Assembly (NCBI RefSeq): GCF_029338555.1
Contig: NZ_CP119989.1
Location: forward strand, 1,302,001-1,366,000
From: Halobaculum marinum
Lineage (GTDB): Archaea; Halobacteriota; Halobacteria; Halobacteriales; Haloferacaceae
Direction: 5' to 3'
Length of the DNA stretch: 64,000 nt
A program made the position numbers and the translations under genes. This document shows, in pieces, positions 43,908 through 52,519 of this stretch. Every line of letters starts with the position of its first letter. Position 1 is the stretch's first letter. Below the pieces are notes generated by a model. That model was not told the DNA's origin. It ran no database searches and saw nothing but the letters and a program-made list of their open reading frames with translations.

Positions 43908-45275
43908 TCACGTGGGCGTCCGTGTGGGACCGGCCGCTGGCGACCGCTCGTCGGCTCCGAACACGGCCGGCCACGGGTCGACCACGCCGTGTCCGGTCGC
44001 GAGGTCGACGCCGTCGCGACCTCGGTCCATCGCCGTCCGTTCGAGTCGTTGTTCGACCGTTCGCGGCGTCACGGTCGGATCGGCGCCGTGGATCAGCGCG
44101 GCGACGCCAGCGACCCGGGCCGCCGCCACGGACGTGCCTTCGAACCGCTCGGCGTCTCCGCTGCCGACCACGGTGCCAGTAGCGGCCACGTCGACACCGA
44201 GCCGTCCGTCGGTGGTCGGGCCGCGACCGCTGTATGCGGCTGGTTCGCCGAGCTCGCCGACGGCACCGACCCCCACCACTCCCGCACCCGCCGCGGGCGA
44301 CAGCACGCTCCCGTCGGCACTCACAACGCCGAAGCGGTGGGTCGGCGAGGTGAGCGACACACGCCCGCCAGTGTCGTCTCGTGGTCCCGAGACGACGACC
44401 GCGTACCGGCCGCCCCGAAGTGACGTCGACAGCCTGGCGTTCGGCGTCCCGTCTCGGCGATACGGCACCGAGCGTGCGACCGGCGTCCGCCCGTCGTCGT
44501 TGAGGCGGTACAGCGTCGCGGTGTACGGCCCGGTGCCACGCTCCCACTCGACCCAGACAACGGCGCGCTCGCGGTCGCCCAGCAGCGGCGTCTCACGCGC
44601 ACCGTCGACGACGACCGTCGCGTCGGTCGAGCGGTCGACCGTTGTCCAATGGCGCTTTGCCACGTTGCCGACGGGGGCGACGACGGTGACGCCCGCGTCG
44701 ACCGCGGCGGCGGCCGCGCTCGCAGCACGCGACCGCCCGTCGCCAGCCGCCCCGTAGAAGGAGACCGGTGCGACGATCACGTCGACGTCTCGCTCGATGA
44801 GCCACTCGACGGCGCGCACGAACCCGCGCTGGGAGTCGATCCTCGTCAAGAGGAAGCGAGCCCCGGGGGCGACCTCTGCCACGGTCGTCGTCGTCGCGGT
44901 TCCGTGGTGGTCGGGCCCTGCCAGCGGATCCGAGTCGCCGAACCCGCGGACGGCGAGCACTCGGTCTGCGACGACCGGATCACTCGGGTCGTATCCGGAC
45001 GCGTCGATCACGCCGACTCGGACGCCGTCGCCCGTCTCGCCGGCGTCGTGGATGCGAGTGACCGCCGAGCCGCCGGGCGGGGTGGCCTCGTCCCCCAGCC
45101 TACTCCACGGCTCGGCGTCGGCGACCGGGCGGAGGTCTGGCTCGGCCACCGGCCGCCCGTCGGTCGGGGGCGACCGACTCGCCGGGTCGGTCAGCGTCGC
45201 GGCGGTCAACCCGGCAGTCACCACGAGGACGCCGACGAACGCGACGACGAGTACTTCGTGGGCATCGTTACTCAT
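43908..45275 (-). CDS. Membrane-anchored S8 (subtilisin-like) serine protease
   Basis: A 455-aa protease with an uncleaved N-terminal anchor (about residues 8-28) facing outward. The catalytic Asp is in VGVIDASGYD (D91), His in GPDHHGTATTT (H124), oxyanion Asn in APVGNVAKR (N204) and Ser in EGTSVAAARVAGV (S382). A beta-rich insertion (about 205-320) splits the protease domain. It has no Tat motif or propeptide, unlike the halolysin at 22432. It lies beside the membrane winged-helix regulator and near the surface protein. Confidence 0.86.
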   Translation of the reverse strand: MSNDAHEVLVVAFVGVLVVTAGLTAATLTDPASRSPPTDGRPVAEPDLRPVADAEPWSRLGDEATPPGGSAVTRIHDAGETGDGVRVGVIDASGYDPSDPVVADRVLAVRGFGDSDPLAGPDHHGTATTTTVAEVAPGARFLLTRIDSQRGFVRAVEWLIERDVDVIVAPVSFYGAAGDGRSRAASAAAAAVDAGVTVVAPVGNVAKRHWTTVDRSTDATVVVDGARETPLLGDRERAVVWVEWERGTGPYTATLYRLNDDGRTPVARSVPYRRDGTPNARLSTSLRGGRYAVVVSGPRDDTGGRVSLTSPTHRFGVVSADGSVLSPAAGAGVVGVGAVGELGEPAAYSGRGPTTDGRLGVDVAATGTVVGSGDAERFEGTSVAAARVAGVAALIHGADPTVTPRTVEQRLERTAMDRGRDGVDLATGHGVVDPWPAVFGADERSPAAGPTRTPT

Positions 45276-45340
45276 GGGCGACGGACGGTGTGGAGGGCTG
45301 CTGATCGGGCGCGGGGGGCATCGGCGGACCGATGGGATCG

Positions 45341-46486
45341 TTACTCGTCGAGCACCTGCCGTGCGATGGTGTTGCGAAGGATCTCGCTGGTGCCCTCGTA
45401 GATCTCGTTGAGCTTCGCGTCGCGGTAGTAGCGCTCGACGGGGAAGTCCTTCGTGTAGCCGTAGCCGCCGTGGATCTGGATCGCCTCGTTGGCGACCTCG
45501 CGGCTGATCTCGCTGGCGTACAGTTTCGCCTGCGCGGCCTCTTTGATGAACGGCTCACCCTTGATCTTCAGGTCCGCGGCCTTGTGCATGAGCAGTTCCG
45601 CGGCCTGGAGTTTCGTGTCCATGTCGGCGATCTTGTGCTGGATCGCCTGGAACTGCGAGATGGGGCCGCCGAACTGGTCGCGCTCGGTGGCGTACTGGGC
45701 CGCCTCCTCCAGCGCGGCGCGCGCGATGCCGACGCCGCGCGCGGCGATGGTGATGCGCCCGCCGTTGAGCGTCTTCAGCGCCTGCACGAAGCCGTCGCCC
45801 TCGTCGCCGAGCAGGCGGTCCTCGGGGAGGTACAGGTCGTCGAAGCGGAGTTCGGCGGTCGGACAGCCCTTGTCGCCGAGTTTGTGCTCCGTCCCCTCGA
45901 CGATGAAGCCGTCGTCCTCCTCGGGACGGACGACGAACGAGGAGATGCCCTTGTTGCCGGCGTCGGGGTCGGTCTTGGCGAACAGCGTCACCGTGTCCGC
46001 GACCGAGCCGTTCGAGATCCACAGTTTGCCGCCGTTGACGACGTAGCCGTCGCCGTCCTTCTCCGCCGTGGTCTCCATCGCGGGCACGTCGGAGCCGGCG
46101 CCGGCCTCAGACAGCGCGAACGCGCCGATGTCGCGCCCCTCCGCGAGCGGCGTGAGGTACTCCTGTTTCTGCTCCTCGTCGCCGAAGGCGTACAGCATGT
46201 TGCCCGCCAGGGAGATGTGCGCGGCGACGACGGTGCCGAGGCCGCCCGAGCCGCGAGCGATCTCAGAGAGCCCGAGCGCGTAGCTGTGGTAGTCGAGGCC
46301 GGCCCCGCCGTACTCCTCGGGGAACGGCATCCCCATGAGGCCGAGTTCGGCCATCTCGTCCACGATGTCGCGCGGGAACTCGTCTTCTTCGTCGATCTCC
46401 GCGGCCCGCGGCACGATTTCCTCGTCGACGAACTCCGCGACCATGTCGCGGATCTGCTGTTGTTCGGTCGTCAGGCCGAAGTCCAT
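45341..46486 (-). CDS. Acyl-CoA dehydrogenase
   Basis: A 381-aa flavoprotein of the short/medium-chain acyl-CoA dehydrogenase type. It has FALSEAGAGSDVPAMETTAE, KLWISNGSVADTVTLFAKTD and the C-terminal QIHGGYGYTKDFPVERYYRD, then LNEIYEGTSEILRN with the catalytic Glu in YEGTSE. It is more canonical than the paralogue at 11345. It is divergent from the squalene/phytoene synthase gene. It provides the first beta-oxidation step, with enoyl-CoA hydratase encoded at 28444. Confidence 0.94.
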   Translation of the reverse strand: MDFGLTTEQQQIRDMVAEFVDEEIVPRAAEIDEEDEFPRDIVDEMAELGLMGMPFPEEYGGAGLDYHSYALGLSEIARGSGGLGTVVAAHISLAGNMLYAFGDEEQKQEYLTPLAEGRDIGAFALSEAGAGSDVPAMETTAEKDGDGYVVNGGKLWISNGSVADTVTLFAKTDPDAGNKGISSFVVRPEEDDGFIVEGTEHKLGDKGCPTAELRFDDLYLPEDRLLGDEGDGFVQALKTLNGGRITIAARGVGIARAALEEAAQYATERDQFGGPISQFQAIQHKIADMDTKLQAAELLMHKAADLKIKGEPFIKEAAQAKLYASEISREVANEAIQIHGGYGYTKDFPVERYYRDAKLNEIYEGTSEILRNTIARQVLDE

Positions 46487-46650
46487 GGTCGTCCCTGTGG
46501 GTTCGCGGGCTTCAATCTTTGCGGTGTCGCCGCCGGCCCCGAGTTCGCCGCCAATATGGTGAGGTCACAGCCGGGTTCACCTCCGATCGTGGCACCTCGA
46601 CACACCCCACATTACTTTTTAACCCACCTACCTTACGACCGTACAACCGA

Positions 46651-47730
46651 ATGCCCGACGCCGACCGCCCCGCCGCGACTCACCCGGATGCCGACCTCGC
46701 GTGGTGCCACGAGGCCGTGCAGGGAGTGTCGCGGACCTTCGCGCTGACCGTGGACACCCTCGACGAACCGATGTCGTCGTACATCTGTCTCGGCTATCTC
46801 GTCTGCCGTATCGCCGACACCGTCGAGGACGCCGACCACATCGCCCCGGACGAACAGGCAGCCCTCCTCCGGGAGTTCGACGCCGCCCTCGACCCCGACG
46901 ACGACACGACCGCGACCGACTTCCGCGACGACGTCGACCCGCACCTCCCGCCCGAGGAGAGTCGGTCGGCAGACTGGGCGGTGGTCGCGAACGTCGAGCG
47001 CGTGTTCGCCACCTTCGAGGGCCTCCCGCCGGAGGTCCGCACCGCGGTCGTCCCGCCGGCCCGCGAGATGGCGACGGGGATGGCCGACTTCGTCGAGCGC
47101 TACGCCGACGACGGCGGCCTCCGCATCGAGACCAAGGGGGAACTGGAGGAGTACTGCTACTACGTCGCCGGCACGGTGGGGAACCTCATCACGAACCTCG
47201 TCACCACGCTCGGCAACGTCGACGAGGAGCGCACCGAGCGCCTGTACGCCGTCGCCGAGGAGTTCGGGCTGCTCCTCCAACTCGTGAACGTCGCGAAAGA
47301 CGTCCACGACGACTACACCGAGGAGAACAACGTGTACCTCCCCGCCGAGTGGCTCGCCGAGGAGGGCGTCTCACAGGACGCGGTCGTCGCGCCCGAGAAC
47401 CGCGAGGGCACCGCCAGCGTCGTCTCCCGCACCGCGGGGTTCGCCCGCGGCTTCCTCGACGGCGCCCAGACGTACCTCGAACACGTGCCGCTGGTCGAGG
47501 GCAACACCCTCGCGGCGTGGGCGATTCCGTACCTGCTCGCGGTCGGCACGCTGCGTGAACTCTCCGCTCACCCCGAGCGCGCGGTCACCGGACAGGGTGT
47601 GAAGGTGAGCCGCGAGGAGGTGTTCGCGGTCGTCACCGCGGCCCACCAACACGGCCGCGACGCGCTGCCACACCTGCGCGAGTCGATCGCGAGCGAGCCG
47701 TTCCACACGGTGTCGTCGACGGCGGACTGA
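46651..47730 (+). CDS. Squalene/phytoene synthase family protein
   Basis: A 359-aa head-to-head prenyl synthase. The first Asp-rich motif is YLVCRIADTVED (D56-x3-D60) and the second is LQLVNVAKDVHDD (about 210-222). The text EEYCYYVAGTVGNLITNLV resembles squalene synthases more than CrtB, so squalene synthesis is favoured, with phytoene (the route to bacterioruberin and retinal) as the alternative. The TTTTTAACCC box at 46615-46624 lies 27-36 nt before ATG 46651. Confidence 0.87.
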   Translation: MPDADRPAATHPDADLAWCHEAVQGVSRTFALTVDTLDEPMSSYICLGYLVCRIADTVEDADHIAPDEQAALLREFDAALDPDDDTTATDFRDDVDPHLPPEESRSADWAVVANVERVFATFEGLPPEVRTAVVPPAREMATGMADFVERYADDGGLRIETKGELEEYCYYVAGTVGNLITNLVTTLGNVDEERTERLYAVAEEFGLLLQLVNVAKDVHDDYTEENNVYLPAEWLAEEGVSQDAVVAPENREGTASVVSRTAGFARGFLDGAQTYLEHVPLVEGNTLAAWAIPYLLAVGTLRELSAHPERAVTGQGVKVSREEVFAVVTAAHQHGRDALPHLRESIASEPFHTVSSTAD

Positions 47731-47838
47731 ACGGATTCCGCGGGACCTGCGGGACGCGACTGGCGACCTGCGACTGGCTGATCCTCGCACGTCCTCTTGG
47801 GCAGAAGCACTATCCGACTTCTCCACCGATCCTATCCC

Positions 47839-48051
47839 GTGACTGACTCAGACGGGCTTCTCGCATCGAACGCCCCGGTCGTGTTGGCGCTCGCTGGGGT
47901 CGTCGCGTTCTTCTTCCCACTTCTGTACCTCGACAGCATGGCCGCCATCATGGTAGGCATCTTCGTCGCGATGGGACTGTGGGTGGCCGCCGCCGGGGCC
48001 GCGGGCGACGACTCGATTGCCGCCGAGAGCGTGCCGCAGAAGCGCGCTTGA
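47839..48051 (+). CDS. Small two-helix membrane protein
   Basis: A 70-aa protein from GTG 47839 with two hydrophobic helices (about residues 10-27 and 30-50, joined by LLYLDSMAAIM) and an acidic end. A CACTATC box near 47809-47815 lies about 25-30 nt upstream, supporting this start over the in-frame ATG at 47797. No function is known. Confidence 0.6.
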   Translation: MTDSDGLLASNAPVVLALAGVVAFFFPLLYLDSMAAIMVGIFVAMGLWVAAAGAAGDDSIAAESVPQKRA

Positions 48052-48186
48052 CACAGGACGACTGCCCCCGCGACAGTCGACACCACTCCCGATGAGTTCG
48101 ACACGTCGTCGCCGGAGGTGACTTCGAACTAACCGGATGGGGACGCATGGCTATCCCCTCACGCGTCGACTAGGGGGCGTGATGCA

Positions 48187-48333
48187 GTGACCCTTGAACG
48201 TCGTTTCCTGTGTGTTCGGTGTGGAGCGTCCGACGGACGACCGCTCGTGACGACCGCCCTCGAGGACCCGCTTGAGGTGTCCGAATGCGCCCGCTGTGGG
48301 GCGATCCTCGACATCGGAGGGCACAACTGGTAG
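48187..48333 (+). CDS. 48-aa zinc-ribbon microprotein
   Basis: A short gene, GTG 48187 to TAG 48331-48333. The 48-aa product has two CxxCG knuckles, FLCVRCGASDG and SECARCGAILDIGG, enough for one zinc ribbon. It ends GGHNW. Codon use is typical of the genome. Haloarchaea encode many such zinc microproteins, some affecting biofilm or swarming, but the role here is unknown. Confidence 0.62.
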   Translation: MTLERRFLCVRCGASDGRPLVTTALEDPLEVSECARCGAILDIGGHNW

Positions 48334-48386
48334 GCCGACGGTCGGCCCAACGACTTTCTCCGCCGCGACCCAATCGTCGACGACTC

Positions 48387-48944
48387 ATGGTCCAGACCGA
48401 CTCCGACTCCGACCTCGCACGCGGGGACGTGGCACCAGGGTTCGACCTCCCCGGAACCGACGGCGACACCCACGCGCTCACCGACTTCGACACCGACGCG
48501 GTGTTGGTCGTGTTCACCTGTAACCACTGCCCGTACGCGAAGGCGAAGTTCGACCTGCTGAACCGGATCGCCGCCGAGTACGACGACTGCGCGGTCGTCG
48601 GGATCAACCCCAACGACGCGACCGAGTACCCCGACGACTCCTTCGACAAGATGGTCGAGTACGTCGAGTCCGGCGAGGTCGCGTACGACGCGTACCTCCG
48701 CGACGAGACCGGCGCGGTGGCCGAGGCGTACGGCGCCGTCTGCACGCCCGACCCGTTCCTCCTGCGCAACGAGGGCGACGGCACGTTCACGCTCGCGTAC
48801 CACGGTCGCCTCGACGACGCGCTCAACCCCGACGACGAGGCGACCGAGTACTACGTCGAGGACGCCATCGACGCGGTGCTGGCGGGCGAAGACGTGACGT
48901 TGGACCCCGGCCCGAGCCGCGGCTGTTCGATCAAGTGGCCGTAG
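48387..48944 (+). CDS. Thioredoxin-fold peroxiredoxin-like protein
   Basis: A 185-aa soluble thioredoxin-like protein of the AhpC/TlpA group. The N-terminal GDVAPGFDLPGTDGDTHAL is the usual opening, and the redox motif is VVFTCNHCPYAKAKFD (CxxC). Its TCNHCPY form and the C-terminal PSRGCSIKWP match the family of thiol-disulfide proteins with a conserved GCSIKW end. It is cytoplasmic, with no signal peptide. ATG 48387 gives MVQTDSDSDLARGDVAPG. Confidence 0.87.
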   Translation: MVQTDSDSDLARGDVAPGFDLPGTDGDTHALTDFDTDAVLVVFTCNHCPYAKAKFDLLNRIAAEYDDCAVVGINPNDATEYPDDSFDKMVEYVESGEVAYDAYLRDETGAVAEAYGAVCTPDPFLLRNEGDGTFTLAYHGRLDDALNPDDEATEYYVEDAIDAVLAGEDVTLDPGPSRGCSIKWP

Positions 48945-48977
48945 CGACGGTGTCGACGCCGACCGATCCGGTGCCGT

Positions 48978-49439
48978 TCAGGCAGCCTCGCCGCCCGCCT
49001 CGGTAGCCTCCTCGGCCAACTCCTCGAACGTCTCGCGGGCGTTCTTCACCGCCTTCTCGCGCTTGGCGGGGTACGCCTCCACCTTCGCGCGGAACGTGAT
49101 CCCCGGCCCCAACTCGGCGCGGCCTTTGAACGCCGCCTGCTTGTCGAGGCGGAGGAACAGCGAGTTGTTGTCGTCGACGCGCTCGTCGAGTTCGGCGAGC
49201 ACGCGGTCCCACTCGGCCAACTCCGAGAGCCGCGAGAGGACGTGGCGCACGTCGTCGGCGCGCTCGACGCGCGCGGAGAAGACGACGATGCGGTCGCCGT
49301 GGTGGCCGGTGTTGACGACGCGGTCGATGTCGAACTCCTCGGGGAGGAACGTGCGGAGGGCGTCCTCGACGCGTTTCTCGTCTTCGGTCGCGTAGCAGAA
49401 AGCCCGCAGATCGACGTAGTGGAACGGAACGGAACCCAT
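48978..49439 (-). CDS. Archaeal RNA-binding protein (DUF54/PF01877 type)
   Basis: A 153-aa protein opening MGSVPFHYVDLRAFCYATED, then TGHHGDRIVVFSARVERADD, LFLRLDKQAAFKGRAELGPG and ITFRAKVEAYPAKREKAV. This matches the archaeal RNA-binding family linked to exosome or ribosome biogenesis. A TTTTCAT box (49466-49472 on this strand) supports a leaderless start at 49439. A perfect inverted repeat lies between the box and the start codon (see the separate entry). Confidence 0.85.
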   Translation of the reverse strand: MGSVPFHYVDLRAFCYATEDEKRVEDALRTFLPEEFDIDRVVNTGHHGDRIVVFSARVERADDVRHVLSRLSELAEWDRVLAELDERVDDNNSLFLRLDKQAAFKGRAELGPGITFRAKVEAYPAKREKAVKNARETFEELAEEATEAGGEAA

Positions 49440-49442
49440 GAT

Positions 49443-49460
49443 ACCCGCCTGTAGGCGGGT
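49443..49460. promoter_or_regulatory. 18-bp palindrome between TATA box and start codon
   Basis: ACCCGCCT-GT-AGGCGGGT is a perfect inverted repeat with 8-bp arms. It begins 4 nt upstream of the RNA-binding protein start (49439) and ends just before its TATA-like box (49466-49472). This is the position expected of a repressor operator that would block transcription initiation. Confidence 0.6.
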
Positions 49461-49535
49461 CGGGATGAAAAGGGTTGGACTCGCGCTCGGGCGGATCGGT
49501 TCGTTTTCGTAGCCGCACTCGGGACCGACGAGCGA

Positions 49536-50735
49536 ATGACGACTGCCGTCCTCCGCTACTATCTCTACAAGGCCACCCGGGCGGTCGAGTTGTACCGCCC
49601 GGTGATGTACCTCTACTTCGTCTCGGTCGGCCTGTCGTTCACCCAGATAGCGGTGCTGGAGGCTGCCTACAACGTGACGACTGTCGTCGCGGAGGTGCCG
49701 ACGGGCTATCTCGGAGACCGACTCGGCCGGCGCGCCAGCCTGGTCGTCGGGACGGGTGTGATCGCGGCCACGCTCGCGGGCATCGCGTTCGCGACGACGT
49801 TCCCGGCGTTGCTGGCGCTGTACGTGCTGTGGTCCGTCGGCTACGCCTTCCGCTCGGGCACAGAAGACGCCTGGCTGTACGACTCGCTGGTCGGCGACGG
49901 CGACTTCGCCGCCGTCCGCGGCCGCGGCGAGTCCGTCGCGCTGGCCGTCGGCGTGGGCGGCGCCGTCGTCGGCGGCTGGCTCGCGGGACTTGACCTCACC
50001 CTCCCGTTCCTCGTCGCGGCGGTCGTCACCGCCGTCGGCGCACTCGTGTTGCTCACCGTCGACGACCCGGACGACGACGGCGAGTCGTTCGACCCGCTCA
50101 CTCCGCGGCGCGCGCTCGACGCGGTTCGTGCGGCGCTCGAGGACCCGCGGCTCCGCTCGTTCCTCCCGTACTACTACGTGCTGTTCTCGGCGGTCACGTA
50201 CCTCGTGTTCATCTTCCTCCAGCCGCGCATCGAGGCGGTCGCCGCCGCGGGCGGGGCGGGGGCGACGGTCGTGGGCCTCGCCGGCGGCGTCGAGCCGTTC
50301 CTCGGCTGGTACTACGCCGGGATCAGTCTCGTGGGGGCGCTCTTGACCGGGCGCGCCGGGTGGCTCCGCGACACGGTGGGCATCCGGACGTGGTTCCTCG
50401 CCGTCCCGTTCGTCGTGGCGGCGCTGCTCGTGGGCCAGTGGGCAGTCCCGTTGCTGGCGTTTCCGGCGTTCCTCCTCGTTCGGGGGTTGGCTGAGGCCAC
50501 GTCGGTGTTCGCCGCCAACTACGTCAACGACCGGATCGCCTCGCTGGGGCGCGCGACGACGCTGTCTGCGCTGGCGATGGTGTCGGGGCTGACGGTCGTC
50601 CCGTTCCAACTCGCGGGGGGTAGTCTCTCCGACCGCTTCTCGCCGGGGCTGGCGCTCGGCGTCGCGGGCGTCGTGCTCGCCGTCGGGGCCGTCGCGGTGC
50701 TCGCGTGGCGCGCGCCGGTGGCGCGGGCGACGTGA
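49536..50735 (+). CDS. MFS transporter
   Basis: A 399-aa permease with 12 hydrophobic segments. The loop 2-3 motif EVPTGYLGDRLGRRASL is the MFS signature. A short acidic loop, VDDPDDDGESFDPLTPRRA, separates the two halves. The RSGTEDAWLYDSLVGDGDF stretch resembles the haloarchaeal/bacterial transporters with the GTEDAWLYDS motif. The substrate is unknown. A TCGTTTTCGT box lies about 26-35 nt before ATG 49536. Confidence 0.88.
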   Translation: MTTAVLRYYLYKATRAVELYRPVMYLYFVSVGLSFTQIAVLEAAYNVTTVVAEVPTGYLGDRLGRRASLVVGTGVIAATLAGIAFATTFPALLALYVLWSVGYAFRSGTEDAWLYDSLVGDGDFAAVRGRGESVALAVGVGGAVVGGWLAGLDLTLPFLVAAVVTAVGALVLLTVDDPDDDGESFDPLTPRRALDAVRAALEDPRLRSFLPYYYVLFSAVTYLVFIFLQPRIEAVAAAGGAGATVVGLAGGVEPFLGWYYAGISLVGALLTGRAGWLRDTVGIRTWFLAVPFVVAALLVGQWAVPLLAFPAFLLVRGLAEATSVFAANYVNDRIASLGRATTLSALAMVSGLTVVPFQLAGGSLSDRFSPGLALGVAGVVLAVGAVAVLAWRAPVARAT

Positions 50736-50778
50736 GTCTGGCGGGGTGACCCCGGCGAAGGGAACGGGGCGGCGTCGC

Positions 50779-51207
50779 TCAGCCGCCGTACAACTCGTCG
50801 ACGACGAGGTGGGTACCGAAGCCGGCGACGAACACCATCGGGAACGTGACGAGCCACGCGAGGAAGCCCTGGCCGCCCGCGCCGTAGGTGAACAGCAACA
50901 GCAGGGTGCTCAACTCCCACCCAGCGAGCAGTTGCGGCGACAGGACCAACAGCATGTAGCAGACGTACGAGGTCGGCAGCAGCACGACGAGCACGCCAGT
51001 CGCGCTCCGCAGTTCCAGGCGCAGCAGTGACAGGGAGACACCCGCGACGAGCGTGAGCGCCGCGGGGAGCCACCCGGGCGTCGGCAGCGCCGCCGCGTAC
51101 ACCGCGTCCTGCACCCAGACGAACGTGAGGACACCGCCGAGCGCCGCCAGTAGGACGCCGAGCGCGACGATTTCGACGCGCGAGGCGCGGTAGCGCAACG
51201 AACTCAC
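50779..51207 (-). CDS. Hypothetical four-helix membrane protein
   Basis: A 142-aa protein with about four hydrophobic helices (residues 12-32, 45-61, 68-90 and 112-135). No family is recognised. Its ATG at 51207 overlaps the stop of the upstream surface-domain protein by 4 nt, so they are translationally coupled and probably function together in the membrane. Confidence 0.68.
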   Translation of the reverse strand: MSSLRYRASRVEIVALGVLLAALGGVLTFVWVQDAVYAAALPTPGWLPAALTLVAGVSLSLLRLELRSATGVLVVLLPTSYVCYMLLVLSPQLLAGWELSTLLLLFTYGAGGQGFLAWLVTFPMVFVAGFGTHLVVDELYGG

Positions 51208-51689
51208 GAGTCGGCCCCCACGGTGGTCCCGACGTCGACCTCCGTCCGGTAGCCCACCACCTCGATGGGCAGCGACCCCGCGAGTCGCGCGCTCGCCACG
51301 TCGTCGCTCGTCAGCGGGTGGTGGTCACCGGCGGCGTCGAGCGTGAGCGTCAGGTCGGCGGACCCGCCCGGAGGTACCCGAGCACCCGAGACGGCGACGC
51401 CGCGCGACTCGGTCACGCGGGTGTCGCCGTCGAACAGCGCCAGTCCGGACTCGCTGGGATGTTGCCGCACGACGACTGCGGCGGTCGTGGGGTTGTCGAC
51501 GCGGACGGTGACCTCGACGCGCGCGCCGTCGTCGAGGACGGTCGCGTCGGTCGCCGTGACGGCGACCCGACTCGTGTTCGCCACCGCGAGGTGACCCGAG
51601 AGCACGGGGACGAGCATGGCGGTCGCGACGATGGCGACCGCGAGGAGGAGGGCGACCGTGCTCCGACGGCGGTCGGGGAACTCGACCAT
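51204..51689 (-). CDS. Membrane-anchored protein with extracellular beta domain
   Basis: A 161-aa protein with a single N-terminal membrane helix (about residues 11-32). An extracellular immunoglobulin-like beta domain follows, patterned as alternating hydrophobic strands (VEVTVRVDNPTTAAVVVRQH, GGSADLTLTLDAAGDHHPLT). This resembles LEA14-like/CARDB folds. ATG 51689 is favoured because a CTTAGGTG box lies near 51713-51720, 24-31 nt upstream. It is coupled to the 142-aa membrane protein. Confidence 0.68.
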   Translation of the reverse strand: MVEFPDRRRSTVALLLAVAIVATAMLVPVLSGHLAVANTSRVAVTATDATVLDDGARVEVTVRVDNPTTAAVVVRQHPSESGLALFDGDTRVTESRGVAVSGARVPPGGSADLTLTLDAAGDHHPLTSDDVASARLAGSLPIEVVGYRTEVDVGTTVGADS

Positions 51690-51749
51690 ACGCGTCGCTG
51701 ATGCTGTCGACACCTAAGCGCGTTGAAAATGGGTCGCCCCGGGGGGCGA

Positions 51750-51959
51750 TTACTCCTCCTCGTCGTCGTCCGCGTCGGCCTCGGCGGCCTCCAGCGCGTC
51801 GGCGGGGACGCCCTGCTCTTGCCCCTCCTCGAAGCTGACCGTGTACGTCGCGTCGCCGAACATCGTCTCCATGACCTGCGTCACGGTGCCCGTCTCGCCG
51901 TCGAACTCGCTGTGCACGTCGTGCAGCACGACGCTGTCGTCCTTCTCGAAGTCTGTCAT
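51750..51959 (-). CDS. Small SH3-like acidic protein (DUF1918-like)
   Basis: A 69-aa protein opening MTDFEKDDSVVLHDVHSEFD with GETGTVTQVMETMFGDATYT and an all-acidic tail. It looks like a single SH3-like barrel of the DUF1918 or KOW type found in small haloarchaeal proteins. A TTTTGTAC box near 51981-51988 lies 22-29 nt before ATG 51959. The function is unknown. Confidence 0.72.
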   Translation of the reverse strand: MTDFEKDDSVVLHDVHSEFDGETGTVTQVMETMFGDATYTVSFEEGQEQGVPADALEAAEADADDDEEE

Positions 51960-52001
51960 GGAGCCACGTTCGTCGTGGCCGTACAAAAGGCCCTTGAACC
52001 G

Positions 52002-52457
52002 TTACCGCGACCGCGAGTCCGATCGGCTGCCGACGCCGGACCGGTCGTCGCCGTCACCGCGTCGGAGGTACACCCAGGCGCCCGCGCTCGCGACGCAGTA
52101 GCCCGCCCCGACGACGGCGAGGAGGCCGGCGAGTCGTGCGACGAGCGCTCCCCCGGCGGCGACACTCCCCAACGAGTCGACCAGTCCGAGCGCGACGAGC
52201 GTCGACCGCTCACTGGCCGCGAGCACGCCGTTGGCGGCGACCCCGACTGCCCGCGCCGCGACGGCGACGACGACCGCGACCGCTACCCCCAGCGGGAGCG
52301 CGGAACCGAACGGCGCCGACGGTGGGCGGCGACGCCGGCGGACGGTGGTCGGGCCGTCTCGCTCGGTGTCTGCGAGGCGTCGCGGTCGCTCTCCACCACC
52401 GCCGCCGCCGCCGTCGGCGGCCGACCGCTTGTTCCGACCGGGGCCCGAGCGCCGCAT
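52002..52457 (-). CDS. Hypothetical membrane protein with charged N-terminus
   Basis: A 151-aa protein with a basic, glycine-rich N-terminus (a run of seven Gly near residues 16-22 and RRRRR near 40), two to three hydrophobic helices (about 52-75, 87-105 and 108-132) and a charged tail. A TTTATCAG box near 52483-52490 lies 26-33 nt before ATG 52457, so the gene is likely real. No family is recognised. Confidence 0.6.
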   Translation of the reverse strand: MRRSGPGRNKRSAADGGGGGGGERPRRLADTERDGPTTVRRRRRPPSAPFGSALPLGVAVAVVVAVAARAVGVAANGVLAASERSTLVALGLVDSLGSVAAGGALVARLAGLLAVVGAGYCVASAGAWVYLRRGDGDDRSGVGSRSDSRSR

Positions 52458-52519
52458 CGGAACCGAGTGCGTCCCGATGTCTGATAAACTTTATTCGGGG
52501 AATTCGACTCGAAATTATC

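Noticed and set aside
46519-46650. Upstream extension of the squalene/phytoene synthase frame
   Set aside because: The extra residues are not conserved-looking, and the TTTTTAACCC promoter box lies inside this stretch, so translation must start at 46651.
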